Shown one piece after another: positions 1 through 8,595 of a stretch of 64,000 nt of DNA. Position 1 is the stretch's first letter; each line of letters opens with the position of its first letter. Source of the stretch: Pseudoxanthomonas kaohsiungensis. Its GTDB lineage: Bacteria; Pseudomonadota; Gammaproteobacteria; Xanthomonadales; Xanthomonadaceae. The stretch lies in NCBI RefSeq assembly GCF_010211765.1, contig NZ_PDWO01000002.1, forward strand, positions 62,001 through 126,000, given 5' to 3'. The translations under genes were made by a program, and so were the position numbers. A model generated the notes under the pieces. The model had not been told where the DNA came from. It did not search any database and saw only the letters and a list, made by a program, of their open reading frames with translations.

Positions 1-1320
1 CTGGGGGGCGACCGGTTCGCCCGGCATCGCTCCGCCGAGCGCGGGATCGACCGGCGGATCGTCCGGGAACGGCTTGTACTCGAAGATGTCGAAGCCCAGC
101 TCGCGCACGTTGCGGCGCTTGTACTTGTAGGTGAGCGCATAGACGATCGGGTTGTCGGTCGCCGCCAGGCTGTTGGTCGACACCACCACGTGCGGCGGGA
201 CCTCGCGCGCGCGCAGGCCGCGGAAGATGTCCAGCGCGCTGTCGGACAGCACCAGGTAGGGCGTCTGCAGCAGGATCCGCTCCTGCGCGCCGGCCAGCAG
301 CCCTGCCAGGCCGGACGCACCGGCGCCTTCGCCATCCGGGCCCTCGCTGTGCTTCTGCGGCAGGTCCGCCAGGTACTCGACCTGGCCCACCGGCATCGCC
401 CGCGACACCAGGCGCTCGTGGACCAGCTGCGGATCGACCGCGGCCCGCGATATCCGCTCCACGCGCTCCGGCCGCAGCGCGGGCACCCCGGGCAGGGGCG
501 GCACCCCGCGCGCCAGCAGCAGCGCGGCCACGTCCTCCAGCCGCTCCACCGGAACGCTGCGCGGATCGATCCAGTACTCGGCGAAGTTGCGCTCCATCTC
601 GCGCACCACCGGCCCGGCCACCAGCACGTCGCGGTCGCGGAAGTTGTACTCCGCGTCCCAGTCGAAGTAGTCGTCCTGGTAGTTGCGGCCACCGGCGATG
701 CCCACCGCGTCGTCGATCACCAGCAGCTTGTTGTGCATGCGCTGGTTGAAGCGCCGGAAGCAGCAGATCACGCTGGCGGCGTAATCGAAGTAGCTGGGCA
801 TCGCCTCGCCGAAGGTCGGGTTGTAGATGCGCAGTTCCAGGTTGCGGTGGGCGCCGGACAGCGCCGCCAGGATCTCCAGGTCGGCGATCGCCGACAGCTG
901 GTCGATCAGCACCCGCACCTGGACCCCGCGCCGCGCCGCGGCCAGCAGTTCGTCCAGCACCAGCCGGGCGCTGTCGTCCTTGTCGAAGATGTAGGTCTGC
1001 AGGTCGATCTTGCGGGTCGCGCTGCGGATCAGGTTGATCCGCGCCAGCAGCGCGTCGCCGCCCTCGTCGAGGATCAGCGCGTAGTGGCGCGGCGGCCCTT
1101 CCGGTCCGGCCGCAGCCGTCTCGGCGAACGCGGTGCCGGCCAGGCCGCGCAGCTCCGACGGCACCGCGCAGCGGTCCGGGCGGCTGCAGTCGACCGCGTC
1201 ATCGCGCGCGGCCAGGGCGATGGCGGCGGCGCGGTCGCTGCGGGCCGCGCCCAGCGTGCCGCAGGCGGTGGTCGACAGCAGCAACGCGGCGATGGCGCAC
1301 AGGCGCAGCCAGCCGGTCAC
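1..1320 (-). CDS. Phospholipase D-like lipoprotein, 3' end outside window
   Basis: Open frame of 440 codons running off the left edge, so the C-terminus is missing. The N-terminus has a signal sequence ending in a lipobox (LLLSTTAC, Cys20), so the product is probably a lipoprotein of the cell envelope. One complete HKD motif is visible (HNKLLVIDD, with H196, K198 and D203), followed by GGRNY, typical of cardiolipin synthase/phospholipase D-like enzymes. A second PLD half begins near residue 355 (ERILLQTPY) and its HKD would lie outside the window. The GTG start overlaps the YceI-like stop by 4 bp (GTGA), indicating translational coupling. Whether it hydrolyses phospholipid or transfers phosphatidyl groups cannot be told. 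Confidence 0.88.
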   Translation of the reverse strand, partial: MTGWLRLCAIAALLLSTTACGTLGAARSDRAAAIALAARDDAVDCSRPDRCAVPSELRGLAGTAFAETAAAGPEGPPRHYALILDEGGDALLARINLIRSATRKIDLQTYIFDKDDSARLVLDELLAAARRGVQVRVLIDQLSAIADLEILAALSGAHRNLELRIYNPTFGEAMPSYFDYAASVICCFRRFNQRMHNKLLVIDDAVGIAGGRNYQDDYFDWDAEYNFRDRDVLVAGPVVREMERNFAEYWIDPRSVPVERLEDVAALLLARGVPPLPGVPALRPERVERISRAAVDPQLVHERLVSRAMPVGQVEYLADLPQKHSEGPDGEGAGASGLAGLLAGAQERILLQTPYLVLSDSALDIFRGLRAREVPPHVVVSTNSLAATDNPIVYALTYKYKRRNVRELGFDIFEYKPFPDDPPVDPALGGAMPGEPVAPQ

Positions 1321-1898
1321 TGCCCGTCCCCGCGCAGGCGCACGCGCACTTCGAGCCGGACCTCGCCGGTCAGCGCGAACTGCCACTCGCGCATGCCGTA
1401 ATCCGCACGCTCGATGGCACCGACCACCTGGATGTCGCAGTCGCGCCCCGGTTGCAGGCACGGCGCCGGTAGCACCCTGAGCTCTTCGTCGCGGGTCACG
1501 CCGCGCAGGCTCAGCCGGCCCTTCAGCGGCCCGCCCTCCCGCAGCAGCGCCGGCGAGTAGGGATCGGAGACGAACTCCATCCACGGGTACCGCACCGAGT
1601 CGAAGAAGCTCTGCCCGTGCATCCAGCTGGTATAGCGCGGCCGGTCGGGAATCACCGCCTCGCCCGTGGCCACGCGCAGGTGCACGCGATGGCGTCCGTC
1701 GGGCAGTGTCTCGACCCTGCCCTCGTAGCGCGGGAACTCGCCCATCAGCCGTTGGCCGAACCGGGTCCGGACCTCGAAGCCCAGCCAGCTGCGCTCGACG
1801 TCGAATCCCGCCCCGGCCAGTGGCTGGGCCACGCCGGACGGCAGGGCGCACAGCAGGGTCGCGCCCAACAGCCACGCATACCCCCGGAACTTCCACAT
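1317..1898 (-). CDS. YceI-like periplasmic protein
   Basis: A 193-aa protein with a signal peptide (about residues 1-24, ending GVAQP). The rest reads like a YceI lipocalin fold: FDVERSWLGFEVRTRFG at the start, a FFDSVRYPWMEF segment like the FFD.ckyP..F motif of the family, then a GxLxLRGVT strand. YceI proteins bind polyisoprenoid-like lipids in the periplasm; the ligand here is unknown. It lies 4 bp after sixA and overlaps the PLD-like gene, so it is part of the ParA-sixA-yceI-PLD transcription unit. Confidence 0.8.
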   Translation of the reverse strand: MWKFRGYAWLLGATLLCALPSGVAQPLAGAGFDVERSWLGFEVRTRFGQRLMGEFPRYEGRVETLPDGRHRVHLRVATGEAVIPDRPRYTSWMHGQSFFDSVRYPWMEFVSDPYSPALLREGGPLKGRLSLRGVTRDEELRVLPAPCLQPGRDCDIQVVGAIERADYGMREWQFALTGEVRLEVRVRLRGDGQ

Positions 1899-1902
1899 TG
1901 CT

Positions 1903-2388
1903 TCAGGGCCACCAGTACGCCGTCAGACGGCCGAGGCCGGGTTCGATCGCCGCGGACGCCGGAAGTTCCGGCAGCGCGAGCACCGCCACGCCGGCCGGGG
2001 GCATGCCGCGGTAATCGGTGGTCTGCCCGGTATCCAGCAGGGCCACCAGCCGCTCCAGCCCCGGGTTGTGGCCGACCAGCAGCAGCCGCTCGACCTCGCC
2101 CTGCTCCTGCAGCAGGCCGATGAGGGTGCCCGGGGTGGCCTCGTAGATCGCCGGCTCGAGCCGCTGCTCGGCGTAGCCGGTCACCGCCAGCACCGCTTCC
2201 AGTGTTTCCCGCGTGCGCCGCGAGGGCGAGCACAGGACCCGGTCAGGCTGCAGGCCCTGGGCCAGCAGCCAGCGGCCGGCGGCCTCGGCCTCGGCCAGGC
2301 CGACCGGCGACAGTGGACGGTCGATGTCTGCCTGCCCGGTGGACGCCGGTTCGGCGTGGGCATGGCGCAGCAGGATCACTTCTCGCAT
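1903..2388 (-). CDS. sixA: Phosphohistidine phosphatase SixA
   Basis: A 161-aa single-domain histidine phosphatase. The N-terminal RHAHAE (R8, H9) is the RHG-type phosphohistidine motif. Later CSPSRRTRET and LLLVGHNPGLE supply the second Arg and the second catalytic His. Length and motifs fit SixA, which removes phosphate from phosphohistidine on HPt or phosphotransferase proteins. It starts 40 bp after the ParA-like gene and ends 4 bp before the YceI-like gene on the same strand. Confidence 0.88.
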   Translation of the reverse strand: MREVILLRHAHAEPASTGQADIDRPLSPVGLAEAEAAGRWLLAQGLQPDRVLCSPSRRTRETLEAVLAVTGYAEQRLEPAIYEATPGTLIGLLQEQGEVERLLLVGHNPGLERLVALLDTGQTTDYRGMPPAGVAVLALPELPASAAIEPGLGRLTAYWWP

Positions 2389-2428
2389 GGCGGCCCCTGT
2401 GGTTCTTCGTTCGCGTGGGTGGCGTCGC

Positions 2429-3061
2429 TCAGGCCTTGGCCAGCCATTTCAGCAGCGGTTCCCAGTCGGCCTGGTGCTCGCGGACCTGGGCCGAGTGGTA
2501 GTCGAACAGGCTGCGGCCCAGGCCGACCAGGACCACGTAGGCCTGGGTGTCGCGCAGCTGCGCCACCACCGGGTACGGCCAGGTCTTGAGCATCTCCAGC
2601 GCCTGCTGGCTGGCATTGGTCCACGGCTTGCTGCGGTTGAGCACCAGCCCGACCGGCAGCTTGCGGTTGTGGACGCGCGGCACCTTGGCCAGGGTGTTGA
2701 GGAAGGCGACGGTGGCCTCGATGTCCAGCGCCGAAGGCTGCACCGGCACCACCACCGCATCGGCATGGTCCAGGAATCCGGAAAGATCGTCCGCCAGCGC
2801 GCCGGCCGGGGCATCGATGACCACCTGCTCCGCATCCTCCGGCAGCCAGGCCCGCCAGGCGCGGCGGCGGCTGGCGTCGAGCGGCAGCACGGCGCTGTCC
2901 AGTTCGGCGCGCCGTTCGGCCCAGCGCGTCGCCGAGCCTTGCGGATCGGCGTCGGCCAGCACCGTGCGCCTGCCCTGCAGCGCGGAATGCGCCGCCAGGT
3001 GCGTGGCGACCGTGGTCTTGCCCACGCCGCCCTTGGAACCGGCCACCAGGATCGTCTTCAT
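2429..3061 (-). CDS. ParA/MinD-like P-loop ATPase (orphan)
   Basis: A 210-aa soluble ATPase with a deviant Walker A (KGGVGKTT, residues 10-17), [10 protein letters not shown] (Walker A'), and VVIDAPAG as Walker B. This is the short ParA form with no N-terminal HTH. No ParB or centromere-like repeat is nearby, so a role in chromosome partition is not supported. Orphan ParAs of this size usually position protein cargo such as chemoreceptor arrays or other complexes. It is first in the unit leading to sixA and is divergent from the Ycf46-like ATPase across 130 bp. Confidence 0.85.
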   Translation of the reverse strand: MKTILVAGSKGGVGKTTVATHLAAHSALQGRRTVLADADPQGSATRWAERRAELDSAVLPLDASRRRAWRAWLPEDAEQVVIDAPAGALADDLSGFLDHADAVVVPVQPSALDIEATVAFLNTLAKVPRVHNRKLPVGLVLNRSKPWTNASQQALEMLKTWPYPVVAQLRDTQAYVVLVGLGRSLFDYHSAQVREHQADWEPLLKWLAKA

Positions 3062-3191
3062 GCGCGCTGCTGCCTCCGGATTGGCTTCCCGCAGGGTACA
3101 CCGGCCCCCGTGGAGGCGGTAGGAACGGCATCCGCCGGGAGCCGGGGCCCGCCGCTTGCTATCGTGCGCCGGCCCCCGTCACGGACGACCC

Positions 3192-4676
3192 ATGAGCCAG
3201 CTGCACGACCTGACCGCCCTGATCCGGGCCAACACCCCGTTGATCGTGATCGAGACCCGCGACGAGGAGCGGGTGGTGGAACTGTTCCGGCAGGCGCTGA
3301 TGCAGGTCTGGCGCGCCCTGCACCGCTGGACCATCACCGAGGGCCTGCGCCGGATGGACCTGGACCGCGAGGACGCGGCCGAAGGCCCGCCCGATGCCAG
3401 CTCGGTCCTGCACGCGATCCGCCAGGCCGACCAGCGCGGCATCTACCTGCTGCTCGATTTCCATCCCTACCTGGGCTACGCCAGCCACCAGCGCCTGCTG
3501 CGCGACATCGTCCAGCGCCGCGGCTGCGAGCCGCACGTGGTCGTGCTGGTCGGGGCCAAGGTCGAGCTGCCGTCCGGGCTGGACGCCATGGCCGTGCGCT
3601 TCAGCCCGCGCCTGCCCGACGCGGCGGCGCTGCTGAAACTGGTCAGGGAGGAAGCCACCGCCTATGCGCGCGAGCATGGCGGCCGCCGGGTCGAGGCCGA
3701 GGAGGACGCGGTGCGCCAGATCGTGCGCCACCTGCAGGGCCTGGACCTGCACGACGCGCGGCGCATCGCCCGCCAGCTGATCCATGCCGACGGCGCGCTC
3801 ACCGCCTCCGACCTGCCGCAGCTGGCCAGGCTGAAGTTCGAACTGCTCAACCGCAGCGGCCACCTGCACTACGAGTACGACACCGCCGGCTTCGACGACG
3901 TGGCCGGCGCGGCGCGGCTCAAGCGCTGGATCGGCCAGCGCCGCGCCGCGTTCGGCGGCGCCCCGCCGCCCGGGCTGGATCCGCCGCGCGGCGTGCTCCT
4001 GCTGGGCGTGCAGGGCTGCGGCAAATCCCTGCTGGCCAAGGCCATTGCCGGCGGCTTCGGCGTGCCATTGCTGCGCCTGGACTTCGGCACGCTCTACGCC
4101 AAGTACCACGGCGAAACCGAGCAGAACCTGCGCGCGGCGCTGGCCTCGGCCGAGCAGCTGGCGCCGTGCGTGCTGTGGATCGACGAGATCGAGAAGGGCG
4201 TGTCGGCCGATACCGGCGACGGCGACGGCGGCGTGTCGCGGCGCGTGCTCGGCTACCTGCTGACCTGGATGGCCGAGCGCCGCGCGCCGGTGTTCCTGGT
4301 CGCCACCGCCAACCAGGTCCAGCACCTGCCGGCCGAGCTGCTGCGCAAGGGCCGCTTCGACGAGATCTTCTTCGTCGATTTGCCGAACCCGGACACGCGG
4401 GTGGAGCTGCTGCGCATCCACCTGGCCGGGCGCGGCCTGGATCCGGCCGCGTTCGCGCTGCCGGCGCTGGCCGCGGCCGCGAACGGGTTCTCCGGCGCGG
4501 AGATCGAGCAGGCGATCGTCTCGGGCCTGTACGCGGCCCATGCCGAGCAACGCGCGCTGGACACCGACCTGCTGATGGCCGAGGTCCGCGGCACGCGGCC
4601 GCTGTCGGTGCTGATGGCCGAGCAGGTCGACGCGCTGCGCGCATGGGCGGCGGAGCGGACCGTGCCGGCGGACTGA
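3192..4676 (+). CDS. Ycf46-like AAA ATPase
   Basis: A 494-aa protein. About 220 N-terminal residues are without obvious motifs. A C-terminal AAA+ module follows, with Walker A GVQGCGKS, Walker B VLWIDEIEKG, an SRH-like segment (LRKGRFDEIFFVDLP) and a sensor-2 region (NGFSGAEIEQAI). Family resemblance is to chloroplast/cyanobacterial Ycf46 and bacterial relatives of unclear function. The ATG at 3192 is chosen because conservation begins at MSQLHDL; an upstream start would add a low-quality 12-residue extension. It stands alone, convergent with a lipoprotein gene across a REP pair. Confidence 0.85.
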   Translation: MSQLHDLTALIRANTPLIVIETRDEERVVELFRQALMQVWRALHRWTITEGLRRMDLDREDAAEGPPDASSVLHAIRQADQRGIYLLLDFHPYLGYASHQRLLRDIVQRRGCEPHVVVLVGAKVELPSGLDAMAVRFSPRLPDAAALLKLVREEATAYAREHGGRRVEAEEDAVRQIVRHLQGLDLHDARRIARQLIHADGALTASDLPQLARLKFELLNRSGHLHYEYDTAGFDDVAGAARLKRWIGQRRAAFGGAPPPGLDPPRGVLLLGVQGCGKSLLAKAIAGGFGVPLLRLDFGTLYAKYHGETEQNLRAALASAEQLAPCVLWIDEIEKGVSADTGDGDGGVSRRVLGYLLTWMAERRAPVFLVATANQVQHLPAELLRKGRFDEIFFVDLPNPDTRVELLRIHLAGRGLDPAAFALPALAAAANGFSGAEIEQAIVSGLYAAHAEQRALDTDLLMAEVRGTRPLSVLMAEQVDALRAWAAERTVPAD

Positions 4677-4687
4677 GGGCGCCATGG

Positions 4688-4715
4688 GCCCGTGAGCGGG
4701 CTTATCCGTTGTTCT
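4688..4715 (+). terminator. Weak hairpin after the AAA ATPase gene
   Basis: GCCCG-TGAG-CGGGC stem (4688-4701) followed by the T-rich TTATCCGTTGTTCTT, starting 12 bp after the stop. The stem is only 5 bp, so this is a weak candidate for an intrinsic terminator. Confidence 0.35.
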
Positions 4716-4743
4716 TCGAGGCGGCTGGCGGTGGCGGGAAAGC

Positions 4744-4803
4744 AGCGGGGCAGGCCCCGCTCTACGCGAGGCAGGGAAAGCGGCGGGGCAGGCCCCGCTC
4801 TAC
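4744..4803 (-). repeat. Two tandem GTAG REP palindromes
   Basis: Two copies (4744-4765 and 4782-4803) of a 22-bp element. On the minus strand each reads GTAG followed by a short palindrome AGCGGGGC-CTG-CCCCGCT (the second copy has one changed base). Both have the same orientation, unlike most other pairs in the window. They lie in a gap between convergent genes and resemble the GTAG-headed REPs (SMAG) known from Stenotrophomonas maltophilia. Confidence 0.85.
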
Positions 4804-4846
4804 GCGGCGCAGGGGAGGCGAACGCCGCGCCGGCGGAAGCGGCCGG

Positions 4847-6007
4847 TCAGCGGCGCGGCGCCCACGGCACCGCCTCGCCCTGGTCCAGGTATTTGATGCG
4901 GGTGGCGCCGCCGCTCTGCAGGATCAGGCCCTCGCGCAACGAGGGCAGCAGCACGGCGGTGGCATGGCTGGTATTGGCCTTGTACAGCCAGGACACGCCG
5001 CTGCGCAGGTCCACCAGTTCGATCTTGCCCTCGATCTTCGCCGTACCGCCGGCCACGCCGGCCAGCACCAGCCAGTCCTCGCCGCGGGTGAAGCCCGCCT
5101 GGTGCACGCCTGCCAACTGGCTGCCATATGCGTGCTCGCGCTTCCACGTGGCCAGGTCCCAGCGCACGGTCTCGTGCTGCAGGCCGCGGTAGAGCGCGGG
5201 AATTCCGTCCGCCATCGCCTGCGCCCGTGCCGGCGAGTACTGCACCGTGACCAGCTTGGTGCCGCCATCGAGCAGCATCACCGCCAGGAGGTCGTTGCGC
5301 GGGCCCAGGCCCTGCGGTGCGTGGCGGTCGAGCACCTCCAGCCGCGCACCCTCCGCCTCGCGGTGCAGCTTCATCAGCACCACCAGGCCCTTGTCCGTGC
5401 CGGCGGCGATCAGGCCGGAAGCGGCGTCCCAGTCGATCGATGTGATGCCGCCATCGCCCTGTAGCACCAGCGGCGCGCCGACCAGCGCGCGACGGGCATG
5501 GTCGTAGATGTGCAGCTGGTCGTAGCTGGCCAGCAGGTACAGGCCCGGCACCGGGGTGGCCGATACCGCGCCCGGCTGCCAGTCGTCCTCGCGGAAGGCG
5601 GCCAGCAGTTCGCCGCTGCGCGCGTCCCAGACCTTGGGGCCGTTCTCCAGCTCGACGATGTCGTCGAAGCGGACGTTGCCGCTGGCCGAATGGGTGATCA
5701 CGATCCCGTCGCGCGGACCGAAGGCCAGCCCCTGCGTCCGCAGCGCGTGCGCCTGCACGGCGATCCGCGCGTCGGTACGACGGGCGTCCCACAGTTCCAG
5801 CCGGCCCGAATCCCGGCCCACCGCCAGCAGTTCCATCTCCGGGGAGTAAGCCGCCGCCCAGGCATCCTCGTCCAGGCGGCGGTTGGCGTCGACGAACGCC
5901 TGGGTGAACTCCTTGTCGATGCCCGCGCAGGCGGCCAGCGCCAGCAGCAGCCATGCCGCGTGGTGGATCGTGCGTCGCCGCTTCCCGCGGCCGGCCCTGT
6001 CTTCCAT
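4847..6007 (-). CDS. Lipoprotein with beta-propeller-like repeats
   Basis: A 386-aa protein with a basic N-terminus, a hydrophobic stretch and the lipobox LLLALAAC, so probably membrane-anchored. The mature part has repeated blades of the WD40/quinoprotein type: AAAYSPEMELLAVGRDSGRLELWDA, then GITSIDWDAASGLIAAGTDKG and similar. It is likely a seven-bladed propeller used for binding rather than catalysis. No function can be assigned. The ATG at 6007 is chosen because the signal sequence follows directly; a longer in-frame extension upstream is antisense to the neighbouring permease. Monocistronic. Confidence 0.75.
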   Translation of the reverse strand: MEDRAGRGKRRRTIHHAAWLLLALAACAGIDKEFTQAFVDANRRLDEDAWAAAYSPEMELLAVGRDSGRLELWDARRTDARIAVQAHALRTQGLAFGPRDGIVITHSASGNVRFDDIVELENGPKVWDARSGELLAAFREDDWQPGAVSATPVPGLYLLASYDQLHIYDHARRALVGAPLVLQGDGGITSIDWDAASGLIAAGTDKGLVVLMKLHREAEGARLEVLDRHAPQGLGPRNDLLAVMLLDGGTKLVTVQYSPARAQAMADGIPALYRGLQHETVRWDLATWKREHAYGSQLAGVHQAGFTRGEDWLVLAGVAGGTAKIEGKIELVDLRSGVSWLYKANTSHATAVLLPSLREGLILQSGGATRIKYLDQGEAVPWAPRR

Positions 6008-6093
6008 TGCGCTCCCCGGATTGGCTGCAACGCCGGGCTGCAGGATAGCGCCGGCGCCGGCAGCCACGCGCCGCCGCCGCACGGAGCGCAGCC

Positions 6094-7008
6094 TCAGGCG
6101 ATGCGTGCCAGCAGCCAGGCCCAGGCCGGCAACGTCGCCAGGCACAGCACGATGCCGTAGCCGACCAGCGCGGCGGCCAGCCGCGGCGCCAGGCCGTGCG
6201 CCATCGCCAGCGCGGCGGCCGAGATCATGGTCGGCATCGCCGACTCGAGCACGTTGGCGCGCAGCATGATCGCGGGCATGCCGAATGCCAGCGAGATCGG
6301 CACCGCCAGTGCCGGCATCACCAGCAGCTTGAGCGCCAGCCCGGTCGCCAGCGGCCGCACCTCGTCGCGCGGCAGGCGCAGCTGGATCGACAGCCCCACC
6401 GCCAGCATCACCAGCGGCAGCATCGCCTCGGCCAGCCGGCGCAGGCCCGAAGCGATCCATTCCGGCGGCTGTTCCGGCATCACCGTCAGGCCCAGCAGCA
6501 GCGCCCAGGGCGGCGGGAAACGGGCGATGCGCAGCACGATTTCGCGCGCGGTCGGTGCCGCGTCGCCGCTGTAGCGGGCCACGACGTACAGCCCCACCGT
6601 CGACAGCAGGATGAAGGTGCCGAACTGGTCGTAGACTACCGCGTACTGCACGGCGTCCTCGCCCAGCAGCGCGCGCACCATCGGGTAGCCGATGAAGCTG
6701 GAATTGGACAGGCCCACGCACAGCAGCAGCACGGCGTACTCGTCGCGGCGGAAACGCCAGGCCCGCGCGGCCAGCGTCACCAGCAACCAGGTCGCGCCCA
6801 TCAGCAGCCACGGCGTCAGCGCCACGCCCAGCAGCGCCCATTCCATGCGCAGCGCCGGCACGTACAGCAGCACCGCCGCGGGCAGGCAGACATAGAGGAC
6901 GACCAGGTTGAGCGTTTCCGGCGCATTGGCCGGCAACAGCGAGGTCCGGCCCAGGGCCATGCCCAGGCCGAGCATGGCCAGGATCAGGGCGAACGCATCC
7001 CAGGCCAC
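6094..7008 (-). CDS. AEC-family permease
   Basis: A 304-aa integral membrane protein with about ten hydrophobic segments in two similar halves. The signature SNSSFIGYPMVRALLG in the first half and ANVLESAMPTMISAAALA in the second are typical of the auxin efflux carrier (AEC) family, which in bacteria exports or takes up malonate, malate and other organic anions. The substrate here is unknown. It begins 7 bp after the stop of the 2OG-Fe(II) oxygenase gene, so the two are probably cotranscribed. Confidence 0.87.
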   Translation of the reverse strand: MAWDAFALILAMLGLGMALGRTSLLPANAPETLNLVVLYVCLPAAVLLYVPALRMEWALLGVALTPWLLMGATWLLVTLAARAWRFRRDEYAVLLLCVGLSNSSFIGYPMVRALLGEDAVQYAVVYDQFGTFILLSTVGLYVVARYSGDAAPTAREIVLRIARFPPPWALLLGLTVMPEQPPEWIASGLRRLAEAMLPLVMLAVGLSIQLRLPRDEVRPLATGLALKLLVMPALAVPISLAFGMPAIMLRANVLESAMPTMISAAALAMAHGLAPRLAAALVGYGIVLCLATLPAWAWLLARIA

Positions 7009-7015
7009 GCGCGGA

Positions 7016-7720
7016 TCAGCCGCGGCGGAACCAGCCGGTGATGCTGTAGCGCGGCGAACCGGCCCACGGCGCCACCAGGCTGACCACGTGCGGCTGCGGC
7101 ACGCGGAACAGGCTCAGCGAATTCCACAGTGGCACGAAGGTGTCGACCACGCGCCGTTCGGCCGGGTCGAGGAACTGCAGCAGGCCACCCCAGTCCGGCA
7201 GCCACTCGCGGCTGAGGTTGATCACGTAGGCGTACGCACGGTCCTCGTTGCCGGCATGGTCGTTGTGCGCGCGCAGGAAGTGGCCGTGGCGGTAGCGCAC
7301 GGCGATCGCGCTGACCATGCGGATCGCCGGATCGCCGGTGAGGTGGCGGGCGAAGTCCAGGAACGGCGGGGTGTTAAGGAAGTCGACCACTGCGTGCAGC
7401 ACCAGCTCCGGGTCGAGCCCGTCGCGGCGCGCGTCGATCATGCGGTAGCGGTCGAAGTAGAACTCGAACCCGTGGCGCGCGCGCTCGGCCGCCGCCTGCA
7501 GCGCCGCGGCGTCTTCCCCGCTCCCCGGGCTGGCGCTGCGGAGCAGGCCCGGGGCCAGTTCGGCATCGGTGCGCTGCGCGGTCTCCCAGGGCACCTCGTC
7601 GCGGAGGCAGTCGTGCAGCCGGAGGGCTGCCCCGTCCTGCAGGAAACCGGGAACCTGCACCCGCCCGTGCGCGCGCAGGCGCGCCCGGAACGGTTCGATA
7701 TCGAGTTCGTTGCTGATCAT
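7016..7720 (-). CDS. 2OG-Fe(II) oxygenase (prolyl hydroxylase-like)
   Basis: A 234-aa cytosolic protein. The C-terminal half carries the double-stranded beta-helix metal site: HFLRAHNDHAGN gives the H-x-D pair, a distal His lies in RVPQPHVVSLV, and the 2-oxoglutarate-binding Arg is in YSITGWFRR. This matches the prolyl-4-hydroxylase-like 2OG-Fe(II) superfamily. The target may be a protein or a small molecule. The start at ATG 7720 avoids a GC-biased 13-residue extension. It sits directly upstream of the AEC permease. Confidence 0.83.
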   Translation of the reverse strand: MISNELDIEPFRARLRAHGRVQVPGFLQDGAALRLHDCLRDEVPWETAQRTDAELAPGLLRSASPGSGEDAAALQAAAERARHGFEFYFDRYRMIDARRDGLDPELVLHAVVDFLNTPPFLDFARHLTGDPAIRMVSAIAVRYRHGHFLRAHNDHAGNEDRAYAYVINLSREWLPDWGGLLQFLDPAERRVVDTFVPLWNSLSLFRVPQPHVVSLVAPWAGSPRYSITGWFRRG

Positions 7721-7816
7721 GGGCCGTGGAGCGCCGGCGCCGGCGTGGCGCCACCGCATTTTCGCACGGTCACGCTGGCGGCGGCGGCGTGCGGCCGCCG
7801 CGTGGGATCCGGTCCG

Positions 7817-8449
7817 CTACGGCCAGGCCGGCGGATTCGCCTGCCAGGCGGCCAGGACCTCGGCGAGCAGCGCCCGGTCTTCCTCGCGCCAGTCGGGCAG
7901 CAACTGCGGATAGCTCGCGGCGCTGCTCCACTGCTGCGGCTCGGTGCGCACCGCCGCCGCGTACCAGGCCACCGCTTCGGCCCTGCGGTCGAGCTTCCAC
8001 AGCGCCAGGGCCAGGGTCGGCGGCTGCCAGCCCGGCGTGCTCGGCCAGCCGCCGATCAGCTTCTGCCACTGCTCGAGCGCGCGCTGCGGCTCGCCGGCCC
8101 GGTACAGGTCCCAGCCGTAGTTCCAGGTCACCGCGCGCGACAGCCGCTGGTTGCTGCCGGCATTGCGCTGCGCGGCCTGGTAGAGCTCGTCGCCCAGCTC
8201 CAGGCGCCCGGACTGCATCGCCACGCGCGCCAGCTGCACGCGCGATTCGACGTCGTCCGGCCTGCGGGCAACCGTGGCGGCCAACCGGTCGACGACCTCC
8301 TGGCCTTCGCCGGACAAGGCCACGATCGCGCGCGTGGTCTGCGGATCGGCGTCGAAATAGAACTCCTTCGGTGCCGGCAGCGATTGCCCCTGGGCCAGCA
8401 ACGAACACAACGCCAGCCCGAGGGCGAGCGGAAAACGCAACTTCTTCAC
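7817..8449 (-). CDS. Secreted TPR-like protein
   Basis: A 210-aa protein with a clear signal peptide (KKLRFPLALGLALCSLLAQG) if the GTG at 8449 is used; GGGGAAA lies 7 bp upstream as a ribosome site. The mature part has helical repeats of tetratricopeptide character (ARRPDDVESRVQLARVAMQSG, LYRAGEPQRALEQWQKLIGG, LWKLDRRAEAVAWY), so it probably serves as a protein-protein adaptor in the periplasm. A longer form from ATG 8479 would bury the signal sequence. It is divergent from the indolepyruvate oxidoreductase gene. Confidence 0.7.
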   Translation of the reverse strand: MKKLRFPLALGLALCSLLAQGQSLPAPKEFYFDADPQTTRAIVALSGEGQEVVDRLAATVARRPDDVESRVQLARVAMQSGRLELGDELYQAAQRNAGSNQRLSRAVTWNYGWDLYRAGEPQRALEQWQKLIGGWPSTPGWQPPTLALALWKLDRRAEAVAWYAAAVRTEPQQWSSAASYPQLLPDWREEDRALLAEVLAAWQANPPAWP

Positions 8450-8595
8450 GACATTTCCCCGAAGCAACAGCCTCCCCACCGCATCCTAACCGCCGCAGCG
8501 CACAGTCGGGGAGTGCGGGCCATCACAGATTGGCGCTTGATATCATTTGCCACCGGGCCGGCGAGGCCCGCCCCCGCCAGCGCCAGGGCCCGACG

